From: Oikopleura dioica
Taxonomy: Eukaryota > Chordata > Appendicularia > Copelata > Oikopleuridae
Direction of reading: 5' to 3'
DNA: 64,000 bases
Assembly (NCBI GenBank): GCA_907165135.1
Contig: OU015569.1
Location: 11,532,501-11,596,500 of the forward strand
Position numbers and translations under genes: made by a program
Shown here: positions 11,061-21,300 of the stretch, piece by piece
How positions within the stretch are numbered: the first letter of the stretch is position 1
Layout of the letters: each line of letters opens with the position of its first letter
The notes under the pieces: model-generated
What the model saw: only the letters and a program-made list of their open reading frames with translations
What the model was told of the DNA's origin: nothing
The model's database searches: none

Positions 11061-11137
11061 GGAGAGGTAATGGCCTAAATGGTAGTACTTCCGTCTTTAA
11101 AAGCGGAAGTCCCGGGTTCGATTCCCCGCGTCTCTCC
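11061..11137 (+). ncRNA. tRNA-like sequence, cassette copy 1
   Basis: Acceptor-like ends GGAGAGG and TCTCTCC pair over 7 bp. The A-box TGGCCTAAATGG and B-box GGTTCGATTCC are present, so it may be a Pol III promoter. The anticodon arm is aberrant: the best stem leaves an 8-base loop (CTTTAAAA), and the T stem has a C-C mismatch. It is therefore a tRNA-derived SINE-like head or decayed tRNA rather than a sound tRNA gene. It lies 30 bases before the small ORF on the same strand. Confidence 0.6.
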
Positions 11138-11166
11138 AAATTTAAAAGAATAAGATAAAAAAAGTA

Positions 11167-11394
11167 ATGATATTAAGAATGTCGGATCGAGAAAGCTTGG
11201 AAGATCCTCCATCTTTGTCGGAGTCGTCTGTTGGGTCTCTTTATCGACGTTCGCTTGACTCCATAGAGATCGAGCGATCGTCGATGAAGATACAACAAGA
11301 AGAACAACGATTGGCCGAGATGAAGAAACTCCACACGAAGATGGTGATCGACCATGAAATTAAAAAAATTAAAAAAAAAACTGAAAATAAATAA
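11167..11394 (+). CDS. Small cassette ORF, copy 1 (75 aa, coiled-coil-like)
   Basis: Starts MILRMSDRESLEDPPSLSES, then a Ser/Glu-rich middle and a charged helical end containing RLAEMKKLHTKM, finishing lysine-rich. Two sister copies (14630-14812, minus; 18084-18299, plus) share the first 21 residues exactly and keep the frame despite an in-frame deletion and many amino-acid changes. Family not recognised. No signal peptide or membrane segment. It may be a real small protein carried by the cassette, or an accident of a young repeat. Confidence 0.5.
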   Translation: MILRMSDRESLEDPPSLSESSVGSLYRRSLDSIEIERSSMKIQQEEQRLAEMKKLHTKMVIDHEIKKIKKKTENK

Positions 11395-11479
11395 AAAAAT
11401 TTTTTTTAATTAACACTTTTTTTTTCTCATTAATAAAACAACTAGAATAATACATGAAACCTTAACATTGTCTAACTCG

Positions 11480-11600
11480 AGTTTGCGCGCCGAAAAAGCC
11501 TGTAGAACTCGCCCGGGGCCGTGTCAAACTCTGCCTTGAGCGTTTTCTTGTGAACTTGGGCCAGATGATCGTAGAAGCAGTCTAACGAAGATTGACAGAG
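11480..11600 (-). pseudogene. Unidentified coding-exon fragment
   Basis: The minus strand is open and protein-like: DCFYDHLAQVHKKTLKAEFD followed by TAPGEFYRLFRRANS. It is present only between cassette copy 1 and the first RASGEF1-like block, and is not repeated before the second. I do not recognise the family. Probably a stranded exon. Confidence 0.35.
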
Positions 11601-11604
11601 TAGG

Positions 11605-14591
11605 AATTCGAAAACAGACCTTTGTATTTGAACTTTGTCTTGCTGTTTTCAGGTTCGAATTTTGAAATTTAAAAAATGAAATTAAGAAATTCCAGTGCTT
11701 TGGAACCTGAGCAGAAAAAGCAGCTGATCAGTTTCTCTGAATTGGAACTCATCTCAAAATCATAAAACGAGGGCACGGTACAAAACGGATAGCATAATAA
11801 TGATTTAGGCGAATCACTCAGCCATGTCCGATTTAGTAAATCAAATTGCTACATCTCCCAACTCATAAATTCCCAATTCATCTATTGCTGATATCAACAA
11901 AGACCAATTTCATTAACAAATTTATTGAAAGTTAAATTCGAGCTTGAACTTGTCAGTTTTAATTCTAGTGTCGTCAGGATTGGTTGGAAGATAATAACAA
12001 TTGTTAATTAGTGTTAAAAAGCGTTTTTGATCTTTTGCTTCGTCTGCTTGTAAAGACTCTTCTCGAAGGCATTGGCGGGCGATTCCAGCTTGAAACTGCC
12101 CATAAACAGGAAATCGTCGGACTTTGAAAAGTCACACAGCCGGAATTCTGCGTCAAGCGTTGCGTTTAGCTGAAAGTGTAATTAGACGGAGAGTTGGAGA
12201 CAAGGAAGAGTACCTTTTGAGATGGCGGGTTTTGTTGTCTTTCGTACAATTTGGACAGTGGCAGTGCAGTCTGTGAAAAGGCGTGGAAGAGCTTTTCAGT
12301 GGGAAGTGGCGCTTCCTGACCAAGTTTGCGGATTTCCTCCGCCTGAAAGCAGGCGTCTTTCACCAACAAAGAGACGAAGGGGATTTCGCACGGGAGCGAC
12401 TTCGATTGATGTTTTGAGATGATGCGATAGTTTTTGAAATTGAAGCTCGGATCCGTGATGTGTTTGAGCACGCGCAAACGCTGGCTGCGCACCTTTTTCA
12501 TGGCATAACCAGCTAGAAAGTAGTTTTTAAAGATCCTTGGGCTAAGGCTGCCATTTCCTTTGATTTCACTTTTACGAGTCGACTGACCGGCGTGGAACTT
12601 AATCCCAGGCTCAGCGCCATGGCTGAATTCCAGTTTCCAACATCGCAACACCGAATCGCTACTTCGACAAGATGTTCGACAACTTCCACCGCTTGGGACG
12701 TCTTCGATGACTAGTAGATTCAAATGAGCAAATTCACCGAAATCAATTTCTTTTCCGAAAAACAACTGTACTTACGAGGCAAACTTGAGCAGCAGCTTGT
12801 TGGGAGAGTTCGTTGAACCACTCCGCCCACAAGTCAAGCGAGTTCTTCCGCCGTTTTCCAAACGTTAAAAAATCTTCTTGACAAGTTTGTCGAAGAAATT
12901 GCTAATTGGAAATTAATATATGATTTTGACGAAAACTCTTACCAATTCTTTGCAAGTTAAATACTCTGCCAGGACATCAACGGAGTAGTTTTTCACGAAC
13001 GGTTTCAGCCTGAGATTTTTCTTGGCGACTTCAGGCTGAAATCGCGGCGCTACAAGCCGATTACAAAGCAGTGCAGAATGTCGGTGCACGCGAAGGACGA
13101 TGTCTGAGGATTGTTGAAGAGAAATCTGAAAAAAAAATTGAGAATGAAATAGAAGACGGCTGCTTTACAATTTCTTGCGAGCGGAGATGTTCGAGAATGC
13201 CCATGAGGATGTGGAGAGTTTCGGGAATCTGGAGATCGCCCGGAAATGATTTGGACCAGAAATCGACGATTTTGAATATTTTTTCTGTGCATTGAGCTGA
13301 TGAATCTTCTCCATCGTCGAAAATCGAGCTTTGGTAACCTTTGAAATCAATTTTATTCCAACTTCTTTTCAGCTCTTTTTTACCTGAATCGCGGTCGGCC
13401 ATGTCCGGACTCGACACGCCCGAAGACGAGGTCGAGCCGAATCCTTTCGGAACATACGCAGATTGAGGCCTTTGACTCTTTATCGAAGACGGGCGAATGA
13501 GGGAACGGCACTTGGCGACGAGCGAGACACTTTCGAGTTCCGAGACTATTTCGTCGAAGGCTTCAACGACGCGGACGTGGTTATTTTCCATGATGTTCTC
13601 CTCCTCGGATTCTGATTCTGCCTGGATCACTGTGTATCGAACCGATTCTCGGTGAGACTTTCTGTTCAGTCGTGAGCGTTTGATTGTCCCTGCGGAAAAG
13701 CTCTGAGCGATGGAATTGCTTCTCGAGCATCTTCTGCTTCCAGTTCTTCTGAGAGTTGTTTCGGCTAAGCAAAGTTTAATCAATGATTATTTCTTTTTAG
13801 AACATCTTTGAAAAAGCCAGAGAAATGGAAAACTATCGTTTCATTTTCTTACAGTAACCAAGCTTGCTAGTAGAGCTCTTCTTGGTCGCATTTTCTAGAT
13901 ATTTCTTGAGCGATTGAAGTGCTTCGATCGGCTTGATGATCATTCGCAGGCAAAGAATAGTTTCGTGGAGTTGAACATCCTAAATGCTTCGAGTGAGATT
14001 AAGTGCTCAGAAGTCGCTGACACCAAAAAACAAATTCTCCATTCAAGTCAAGTGGGGCCCCTTTTCGGCCCCCGATTATGGGAGTCAACAATCGGGTCAA
14101 GGGCTTGTTTTATGGGGAGTCTCAGAGTCCATGCTCCTTGGTCCCTTGCCAGGTCATCGCGCAAGCGATTGAAAGAAGCGGCCGCCCGCTTTGAAAGAAT
14201 GAAATTTTGAAAGGACTCCTTCTTAGAGCCAGAGCTTGAGAAAAAGCGATATGCAAAGTTTATTCCGTTTAGGATAGAAAAAGCCATCAAATCGGTCCTT
14301 TTTTTATAAAAATTGCAATCATAAATCTTCGAAAAAGGCACTTTTCTGCTCCTAGTAGAAAATGTGCCAATGTACACAGCAGGAAGAACCGCTCCACCTG
14401 TCAGGTAGCATCGACAAAACGCTGGAGCTGGGCCAAAATGAATTTTTGAAGTCCAAAATCTAAATTTTAAAATCGATCCCAAATCGACGCAGCTCTAATT
14501 TCGCGAAAAGGACGCAATCTGTTCAAGCGCCGATTTCAGATTTAGCCTGAACAGAAGAAATCGAGTTGATTAATTAGGCCAATAATGAATT
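11605..14591. repeat. 3 kb direct repeat Y, copy 1 (RASGEF1-like gene)
   Basis: Nearly identical to 18325-21327, in the same orientation. Both copies begin AATTCGAAAACAGACC and end CCAATAATGAATT. Exons and flanks are almost unchanged, but several introns differ clearly. Confidence 0.92.
12014..13943 (-). CDS. RASGEF1-like guanine nucleotide exchange factor, copy 1
   Basis: Ras-family GEF, promoting GDP release from a small GTPase at membranes. Reading the minus strand: a first exon with MIIKPIEALQSLKKYLENAT, a Ser-rich linker (GSTSSSGVSSPDMADRDSG), a RasGEF-N end (KIFKIVDFWSKSFPGDLQ), then the catalytic CDC25 region: VDVLAEYLT, SLDLWAEWFNELSQQAA, DPSFNFKNYR, IPFVSLLVKD, and a C-terminus DDFLFMGSFKLESP ending at TAA 12014-12016. 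The order and tail match vertebrate RASGEF1A/B. Introns are short, GT...AG. The region 14000-14590 upstream is shared with copy 2 but I could not assign exons there, so the true N-terminus is uncertain. Confidence 0.8.
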
Positions 14592-14629
14592 TTAAAAAAA
14601 ATTAAAAAAAAATTTTTTTTATTTATTTT

Positions 14630-14812
14630 TCAGATTTTTTTTAATTTTTTTAAAGCATGTTCGATCACCATCTTCGTGTGGAGTTCTTTCATCTCGGCGA
14701 GTCGTTGTTCCGATTTTTGGATCTCCATCGACAATTGCTCGATCTCAACAGACGACTCCGACAAAGATGGAGGATCTTCCAAGCTTTCTCGATCCGACAT
14801 TCTTAATATCAT
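14630..14812 (-). CDS. Small cassette ORF, inverted copy (60 aa)
   Basis: Same start MILRMSDRESLEDPPSLSES as the direct copies. The middle segment GSLYRR...SI is missing in frame, and the rest (RLAEMKELHTKMVIEHALKK) differs by amino-acid substitutions without any stop. Function unknown. Confidence 0.5.
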   Translation of the reverse strand: MILRMSDRESLEDPPSLSESSVEIEQLSMEIQKSEQRLAEMKELHTKMVIEHALKKLKKI

Positions 14813-14841
14813 TACTTTTTTTATCTTATTCTTTTAAATTT

Positions 14842-14916
14842 GGAGAGACGCGGGGAATCGAACCCGGGACTTCCGCTTTTTAGACGGGAGCACTACGATC
14901 TAGGCCATACCTCTCC
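14842..14916 (-). ncRNA. tRNA-like sequence, inverted cassette copy
   Basis: 75 nt on the minus strand, GGAGAGG...TCTCTCC, with the B box GGTTCGATTCC kept and the A box TGGCCTAGATCG weakened. The anticodon region reads GTCTAAAAAGC and the stem has a C-A mismatch. It has diverged from the two direct copies, especially in the D and anticodon arms. Confidence 0.55.
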
Positions 14917-15305
14917 GACAACAATCGGTTATAACAACCGGTTTTTGCTGAGTAAGTTTTTTTTTAGAAAATATTAAGGTTTCAAGTATTATTCTTGTTG
15001 TTTTATTAATAGTAGACTTTGTCGAATCATTTATTATTAGATCGTTTTAACGACTGTTTGTTACAGTCTCTTGAAATAAGAAATAAGTTTGATGAAACAT
15101 TTGTGGATTCTTGTCAAGGCTCTGAAATCATAAATTCTGATTCAAATAATTGAAGAAATTGATTTGATTAAAAGACTTTGAGGAAAACGAGTGGAGAAGG
15201 CCTTGGCGAAGATGGAAACCGACATGAAGCAGACGCCATTGAAAGTGTCCGTAATACAGGAAGTGCTCTTACTGTAGCTCCCGACTTGAGCTTTGTACTG
15301 GGCTT

Positions 15306-15548
15306 TTATATTTCCACAAGCTGAATTGTGTTAGATTCATTTTTTCCCTGATGCATTTTACCTTGATATCTTGCAACGACTACAAACTGAAAACGAATTT
15401 CTTTTCGCTTGAATCCTTCGTACTCTGCGATAGCGAAACCAACCCGCGTCGACTTTTTCCAACAAAGCTGGCTGTAATGTCCCCATTCGTGAAATGTGTC
15501 CATGTTGGGCTCGGCATCGTCGGAGATTTCATTCAGATAAATGGGCAT
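15306..15548 (-). pseudogene. CAP/SCP-domain fragment (GAPR-1/GLIPR2-like)
   Basis: The minus strand encodes HEWGHYSQLCWKKSTRVGFA then a loop and FVVVARYQ. This matches the CAP-domain core GHxxQxxWKxxxxVG...VVARY of GLIPR2-type proteins. The N-terminal half of the domain is absent: the frame joins directly to the PI4KA fragment at about 15563. A donor-like GTAAAA follows ARYQ. The next sequence on this strand (in the inverted cassette) is open as GSYSKSTSCITDTF, so part of the cassette may descend from the 3' end of the same CAP gene. Confidence 0.65.
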
Positions 15549-15563
15549 GAGATTATTATTCGT

Positions 15564-17491
15564 CCAAGTGCGATTTCGTCGCCTTTGGCGCAGCTTTCAA
15601 AGCTCTGATAAGAATTCCAGGCTTTTCAAGGAGATAGCGATGCATGGCGAGAACCATGCTTTTTCGCTTATCCAAACTGTCGGGAAGTTTGAGCGACATT
15701 TTAATCGAAGGAATGGACAACTCGTGCGCCTCTGCGAAAGATTCCTCCGCGTCTTCAAGCGAAAAACTCAGCTGCTGGACGATGTCGAGTTCCGTCTCAA
15801 TCACTGCCGGCTGCCAAACTAGGTGCTCGAAGTAGTTGAAAGTCGCTAGCAAGTTAGAATCGGCGACGTAGCGAGAAGTCGAATTCGTCGAGTTGAACTT
15901 GACCAGTAAGAGTTGGACCTTTTCGACGAGGCAGATGTCGATGTTGATTGTTCGCGCGAACTCGCGAATCGAGGAAAGGTATTCTCTGAAGATGGTAATG
16001 AGGATTTCCTTGAGGATCTTGTCTTTCGCCTGTTTTGATCGCTGGACCATTTGGTTCTCGATGTAAGTGAACAATTCTCGGTACTCGTACGCAGTCGGTT
16101 CCGTTACCAGGTAAGACGCAAGTCGCAATCGCTCGATATGAAGAACAGCGATGTGATAGAGCACATTGAAATAGTCGAGCGCCTTGATTTCGCCGTCCAG
16201 CTGAATGTCTCTAGATCCGATCGAGTGGTTTAACGCAAGTTTGAGGTCTTGAACTTCTTTGATCGTCGAACCCGAGCTGCCCTTTTTCAAGGCAGGATTG
16301 TTCTCTAGGGTCTGCTTCACCGGTTCATTTGTAAGAAAAGACAGCGTCGGGGATCGTTTTGCAATGGCCATGATATCGGCCCTTTGCTCATCCGGCCAGC
16401 CGATCGACATGTCGGAAAAGCCGAAAACAGCGCAGTAAAACCAAAAGTCGCGCATCGAATTCCTCAGTGAGAAGAACTGCGGATCGTTCCAATCGGGCGC
16501 TCCACTAGAGACAATCAGCGCAATGCAAGACATGATGGAAGAAACGCGCTCATCGTTCTTGTCTTCACTTGAAATTGAAAAGAAGAGCTTCAAGTAACGA
16601 CTAAGGAGCCAGAGTTTGTGCTGACCAGCTGCTGCTTCAGCGAGCTTTTTCAGGCAGTTGTAGGAAAGGGTTCTTTCAACGGTTGATTTGGTGTTGACGA
16701 AAGATTGGATGATGATTTCGATGATTTCCGCAGCCATGTTTTCTCCTTTTCGATCTTCTGGTGGCGATTTCTCCGCGATTTTTATCGAAAGAGTGGTCAG
16801 ATGAACTAGGCATTCTTTCTCCAAGTTTAGACCGCCTTTTATTAGAGTGTTATGAACAGTAGTAAACACCTTCAGCTGGCTATCACTTTTCTCCGTAACG
16901 AAAGTGGTCAACAACGCGAAAAGATGATCCATTGCCAGAGGACCATTTGGATTGCTGCTGCTGATGGAAAGGATTTTTGAGCAAAGAAGTCCAACCTGCG
17001 CGCTTTCGTTATTTTCCCCAGCAGCGCAGATTTCCTGAAAAGTCTTGATTCCATGCTCGCGAAGTTGTTGATATTCGCCTTTTTTGCTTGCTTTTTGGAG
17101 CTTGATAAGGACGGGCGCTGGTGTGAGGAGAAAGTCGCGAATCGCCTTCGTCGCTTGGTCTTTAATCGAGTTGTGATAATTGACGAGCTCGGAGACAGTG
17201 GAAAGAAGGTCGTGGAAAAGTCCCACCGCGATGAGACACAGTGCCGTGGGATCGTTTCCAAGAAGACGGGCGACGATCTTTTTCAAAATGCTGGCCGCGC
17301 CGCGCTCACTTCTCACAGTGCGAACAGACAAGTAACAGGAGGCGCCAATACAGTTCAGTTGCCGCTGCAGACGGCTCATTTTCAAAATCGTGCTTTCCTC
17401 GTTGTTCTCTTCGCCTCGTTGGCGCACTGCGTTCACACTGCTGATGAAACCGTCCAGCGCCGTTTTCGACATTTTCGAAAACTCCTCTTCG
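15564..17491 (-). pseudogene. Partial duplicate of PI4KA
   Basis: 1.93 kb, nearly identical to 25718-27647 of the full PI4KA gene below, in the same orientation. It covers only part of the long non-catalytic N-terminal/helical region, with no kinase domain. The frame is open throughout (over 600 codons, first ATG at 17472, [12 protein letters not shown]). The few amino-acid changes I saw (N/H, S/N, T/S) are clustered near the 5' end. On the right it is cut by cassette X, on the left it abuts the CAP fragment. It cannot make a kinase; any product would be a truncated scaffold fragment. Confidence 0.9.
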
Positions 17492-17977
17492 CCTTTTAGC
17501 GCTCTCGAGCTAAAATGAAAAGCCGCGTTTAAAAACGAAGCCGCGGCGCGGCTTCGCCAAAATTATCTTTTTGATGTTTTCTAACCTGACTTAGGTTTTC
17601 TTTTTTGCAGTAAAAGCTACAGTAAGAGCGCTTCCTGTATTACGGACACTTTCACTGGCGTCTGCTTCATGTCGGTTTCCATCTTCGCCAAGGCCTTCTC
17701 CACTCGTTTTCCTCAAAGTCTTTTAATCAAATCAATTTCTTCAATTATTTGAATCAGAATTTATGATTTCAGAGCCTTGACAAGAATCCACAAATGTTTC
17801 ATCAAACTTATTTCTTATTTCAAGAGACTGTAACAAACAGTCGTTAAAACGATCTAATAATAAATGATTCGACAAAGTCTACTATTAATAAAACAACAAG
17901 AATAATACTTGAAACCTTAATATTTTCTAAAAAAAAACTTACTCAGCAAAAACCGGTTGTTATAACCGACTGTTGTC

Positions 17978-18054
17978 GGAGAGGTAATGGCCTAAATGGT
18001 AGTACTTCCGTCTTTAAAAGCGGAAGTCCCGGGTTCGATTCCCCGCATCTCTCC
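17978..18054 (+). ncRNA. tRNA-like sequence, cassette copy 3
   Basis: 77 nt, almost identical to 11061-11137 (one clear change near the 3' end, CGC-G to CGC-A). A and B boxes intact, with the same 8-base anticodon loop. It sits 29 bases before the small ORF. Confidence 0.6.
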
Positions 18055-18083
18055 AAATTTAAAAGAATAAGATAAAAAAAGTA

Positions 18084-18299
18084 ATGATATTAAGAATGTC
18101 GGATCGAGAAAGCTTGGAAGATCCTCCATCTTTGTCGGAGTCGTCTCTTGGGTCTCTTCATCGACGTTCGATTGGCTCCATAGAGATCGAGCGATCGTCG
18201 ATGGATATCCAACGACAAGAAGAACGATTGGCGGAGATGAAGAAACTCCACAACAAGATGGTGATCGACCATGCTTTAAAAAAATTAAAAAAATACTGA
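18084..18299 (+). CDS. Small cassette ORF, copy 3 (71 aa)
   Basis: MILRMSDRESLEDPPSLSES start, then GSLHRRSIGSIEIERSSMDI and a helical basic end. Compared with copy 1, most nucleotide changes alter the amino acid, yet no stop or frameshift has appeared. Function unknown. Confidence 0.5.
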   Translation: MILRMSDRESLEDPPSLSESSLGSLHRRSIGSIEIERSSMDIQRQEERLAEMKKLHNKMVIDHALKKLKKY

Positions 18300-18324
18300 A
18301 AAATAAATAAAAAAAATTTTTATT

Positions 18325-21300
18325 AATTCGAAAACAGACCTTTGTATTTGAACTTTGTCTTGCTGTTTTCAGGTTCGAATTTTGAAATTTAAAAAATGAA
18401 ATTAAGAAATTCCAGTGCTTTGGAACCTGAGCAGAAAAAGCAGCTGATCAGTTTCTCTGAATTGGAACTCATCTCAAAATCATAAAACGAGGGCACGGTA
18501 CAAAACGGATAGCATAATAATGATTTAGGCGAATCACTCAGCCATGTCCGATTTAGTAAATCAAATTGCTACATCTCCCAACTCATAAAGTCCCAATTCA
18601 TCTATTGCTGATATCAACAAAGACCAATTTCTTTTACAAATTTATTGAAAGTTAAAATCGAGCTTGAACTTGTCAGTTATATTTCTAGTGTCGTCAGGAT
18701 TGGTCGGAAGATAATTACAGTAGTTAATTAGTGTTAAAAAGCGTTTTTGATCTTTTGCTTCGTCTGCTTGTAAAGACTCTTCTCAAAGGCATTGGCGGGG
18801 GATTCAAGCTTAAAACTGCCCATAAACAGGAAATCGTCGGACTTTGAAAAGTCACACAGCCGGAATTCTGCGTCAAGCGTTGCGTTTAGCTGAAAGTGTA
18901 ATTAGACGGAGAGTTGGAGACAAGGAAGAGTACCTTTTGAGATGGCGGGTTTTGTTGTCTTTCGTACAATTTGGACAGTGGCAGTGCAGTCTGTGAAAAG
19001 GCGTGGAAGAGCTTTTCAGTGGGAAGTGGCGCTTCCTGACCAAGTTTGCGGATTTCCTCCGCCTGAAAGCAGGCGTCTTTCACCAACAAAGAGACGAAGG
19101 GGATTTCGCACGGGAGCGACTTCGATTGATGTTTTGAGATGATGCGATAGTTTTTGAAATTAAAGCTCGGATCCGTGATGTGCTTGAGCACGCGCAAACG
19201 CTGGCTGCGCACCTTTTTCATGGCATAACCAGCAAGAACGTAGTTTTTAAAAATCCTTGAGCTTAGGCTGCCATTTCCTTTGATTTCACTTTTACGAGTC
19301 GACTGACCGGCGTGGAACTTAATCCCAGGCTCAGCGCCATGGCTGAATTCCAATTTCCAACATCGCAACACCGAATCGCTACTTCGACAAGATGTTCGAC
19401 AACTTCCACCGCTTGGGACGTCTTCGATGACTAGTAGATTCAAATGAGGACTCATCAAAATCAATTTCTTTTCCGTAAAACAACTGTACTTACGAGGCAA
19501 ACTTGAGCAGCAGCTTGTTGGGAGAGTTCGTTGAACCACTCTGCCCACAAATCAAGCGAGTTCTTCCGCCGTTTTCCAAACGTTAAAAAATCTTCTTGGC
19601 AAGTTTGTCGAAGAAATTGCTAATTGGAATTAAACACTTGAATTCTAAAGAGATCTTTTACCAATTCTTTGCAAGTTAAATACTCTGCCAGGACATCAAC
19701 GGAGTAGTTTTTCACGAACGGTTTCAGCCTGAGATTTTTCTTGGCGACTTCAGGCTGAAATCGCGGCGCTACAAGCCGATTACAAAGCAGTGCAGAATGT
19801 CGGTGCACGCGAAGGACGATGTCTGAGGATTGTTGAAGAGAAATCTGAAAAAAAAAAATTGAGAATGAAATAGAAGACGGCTGCTTTACAATTTCTTGCG
19901 AGCGGAGATGTTCGAGAATGCCCATGAGGATGTGGAGAGTTTCGGGAATCTGGAGATCGCCCGGAAATGATTTGGACCAGAAATCGACGATTTTGAATAT
20001 TTTTTCTGTGCATTGAGCTGATGAATCTTCTCCATCGTCGAAAATCGAGCTTTGGTAACCTTTGAAATCAATTTTATTCCAACTTCTTTTCAGCTCTTTT
20101 TTACCTGAATCGCGGTCGGCCATGTCCGGACTCGACACGCCCGAAGACGAGGTCGAGCCGAATCCTTTCGGAACATACGCAGATTGAGGCCTTTGACTCT
20201 TTATCGAAGACGGGCGAATGAGGGAACGGCACTTGGCGACGAGCGAGACACTTTCGAGTTCCGAGACTATTTCGTCGAAGGCTTCAACGACGCGGACGTG
20301 GTTATTTTCCATGATGTTCTCCTCCTCGGATTCTGATTCTGCCTGGATCACTGTGTATCGAACCGATTCTCGGTGGGATTTTCTGTTCAGTCGTGAGCGT
20401 TTGATCGTCCCTGCAGAAAAGCTCTGAGCGATGGAATTGCTTCTCGAGCATCTTCTGCTTCCAGTTCTTCTGAGAGTTGTTTCGGCTAAGAAAAGTTTAA
20501 TCAATGATCATTTCTTTTTAGAAAATCTTAAAGAGGAATTCCCGATGATAAATCTTGAATGAACTACTATCATTTCATTTGTCTTACAGTAACCAAGGTT
20601 GCTAGTTGAGCTCTTCTTGGTCGCATTTTCTAGATATTTCTTGAGCGATTGAAGTGCTTCGATCGGCTTGATGATCATTCGCAGGCAAAGAATAGTTTCG
20701 TGGAGTTGAACATCCTAAATGCTTCGAGTGAGATTAAGTGCTCAGAAGTCGCTGACACCAAAAAACAAATTCTCCATTCAAGTCAAGTGGGGCCCCTTTT
20801 CGGCCACCGATTATGGGAGTCAACAATCGGGTCAAGGGCTTGTTTTATGGGGAGTCTCAGAGTCCATGCTCCTTGGTCCCTTGCCAGGTCATCGCGCAAA
20901 CGATTGAAAGAAGCGGCCGCGCTCTTTGAAAGAATGAAATTTTGAAAGGACCCCTTCTTAGAGCCAGAGCTTGAGAAAAAGCGATATGCAAAGTTTATTC
21001 CTTTTAGGATAGAAAAAGCCATCAAATCGGTCCTTTTTTTTATAAAAATTGCAATCATAAATCTTCGAAAAAGGCACTTTTCTGCTCCTAGTAGAAAATG
21101 TGCCAATGTAGACAGCAGGAAGAACCGCTCCACCTGTCAGGTAGCATCGACAAAACGCTGGAGCTGGGCCAAAATGAATTTTTGAAGTCCAAAATCTAAA
21201 TTTTAAAATCGATCCCAAATCGACGCAGCTCTAATTTCGCGAAAAGGACGCAATCTGTTCAAGCGCCGATTTCAGATTTAGCCTGAACAGAGGAAATCGA

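Larger units (their letters stand above)
9574..11400 (+). repeat. Cassette X, copy 1 (direct, interrupted)
   Basis: Apart from a 978 bp insertion (9975-10952), this matches 17488-18320. It holds, in order: a small TTTTAGC/GCTAAAA palindrome, a GCCGC hairpin, a half copy of the CCTGACTTAGG element, an exon-like stretch open on both strands (9705-9810), a tRNA-like sequence and a 75-codon ORF, ending in A/T-rich DNA. A 46-base segment before the tRNA-like part (about 10968-11016) is repeated after the ORF (11431-11475). Confidence 0.85.
14588..15279 (-). repeat. Cassette X, inverted copy
   Basis: About 690 bp, the reverse complement of 17615-18324. It contains an inverted tRNA-like sequence and an inverted small ORF. 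With 17615-18324 it forms long inverted arms around 15280-17614, which holds CAP and PI4KA fragments. The boundary at 15279 falls at GTAGCT, where the direct copies have CAGTAAAAGCTAC. Confidence 0.85.
17488..18324 (+). repeat. Cassette X, copy 3 (direct, uninterrupted)
   Basis: Same content as 9574-11400 without the hAT insertion, so it shows the ancestral empty site GATTCGACAAAGTCTAC. It starts at the TTTTAGCGCTCTCGAGCTAAAA palindrome directly against the PI4KA fragment and ends against RASGEF1 repeat Y copy 2. Confidence 0.87.

Noticed and set aside
11061-11137. UAA-suppressor tRNA (loop CTTTAAA)
   Set aside because: A 7-base loop leaves a mispaired stem; the stable stem has an 8-base loop, and the T stem is imperfect. 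Genes here use TAA as ordinary stops.
14048-14482. 144-codon minus-strand ORF upstream of RASGEF1 copy 1
   Set aside because: In copy 2 a single-base length change in a T-run splits the frame into two, and no family motif is visible, so coding is unlikely.
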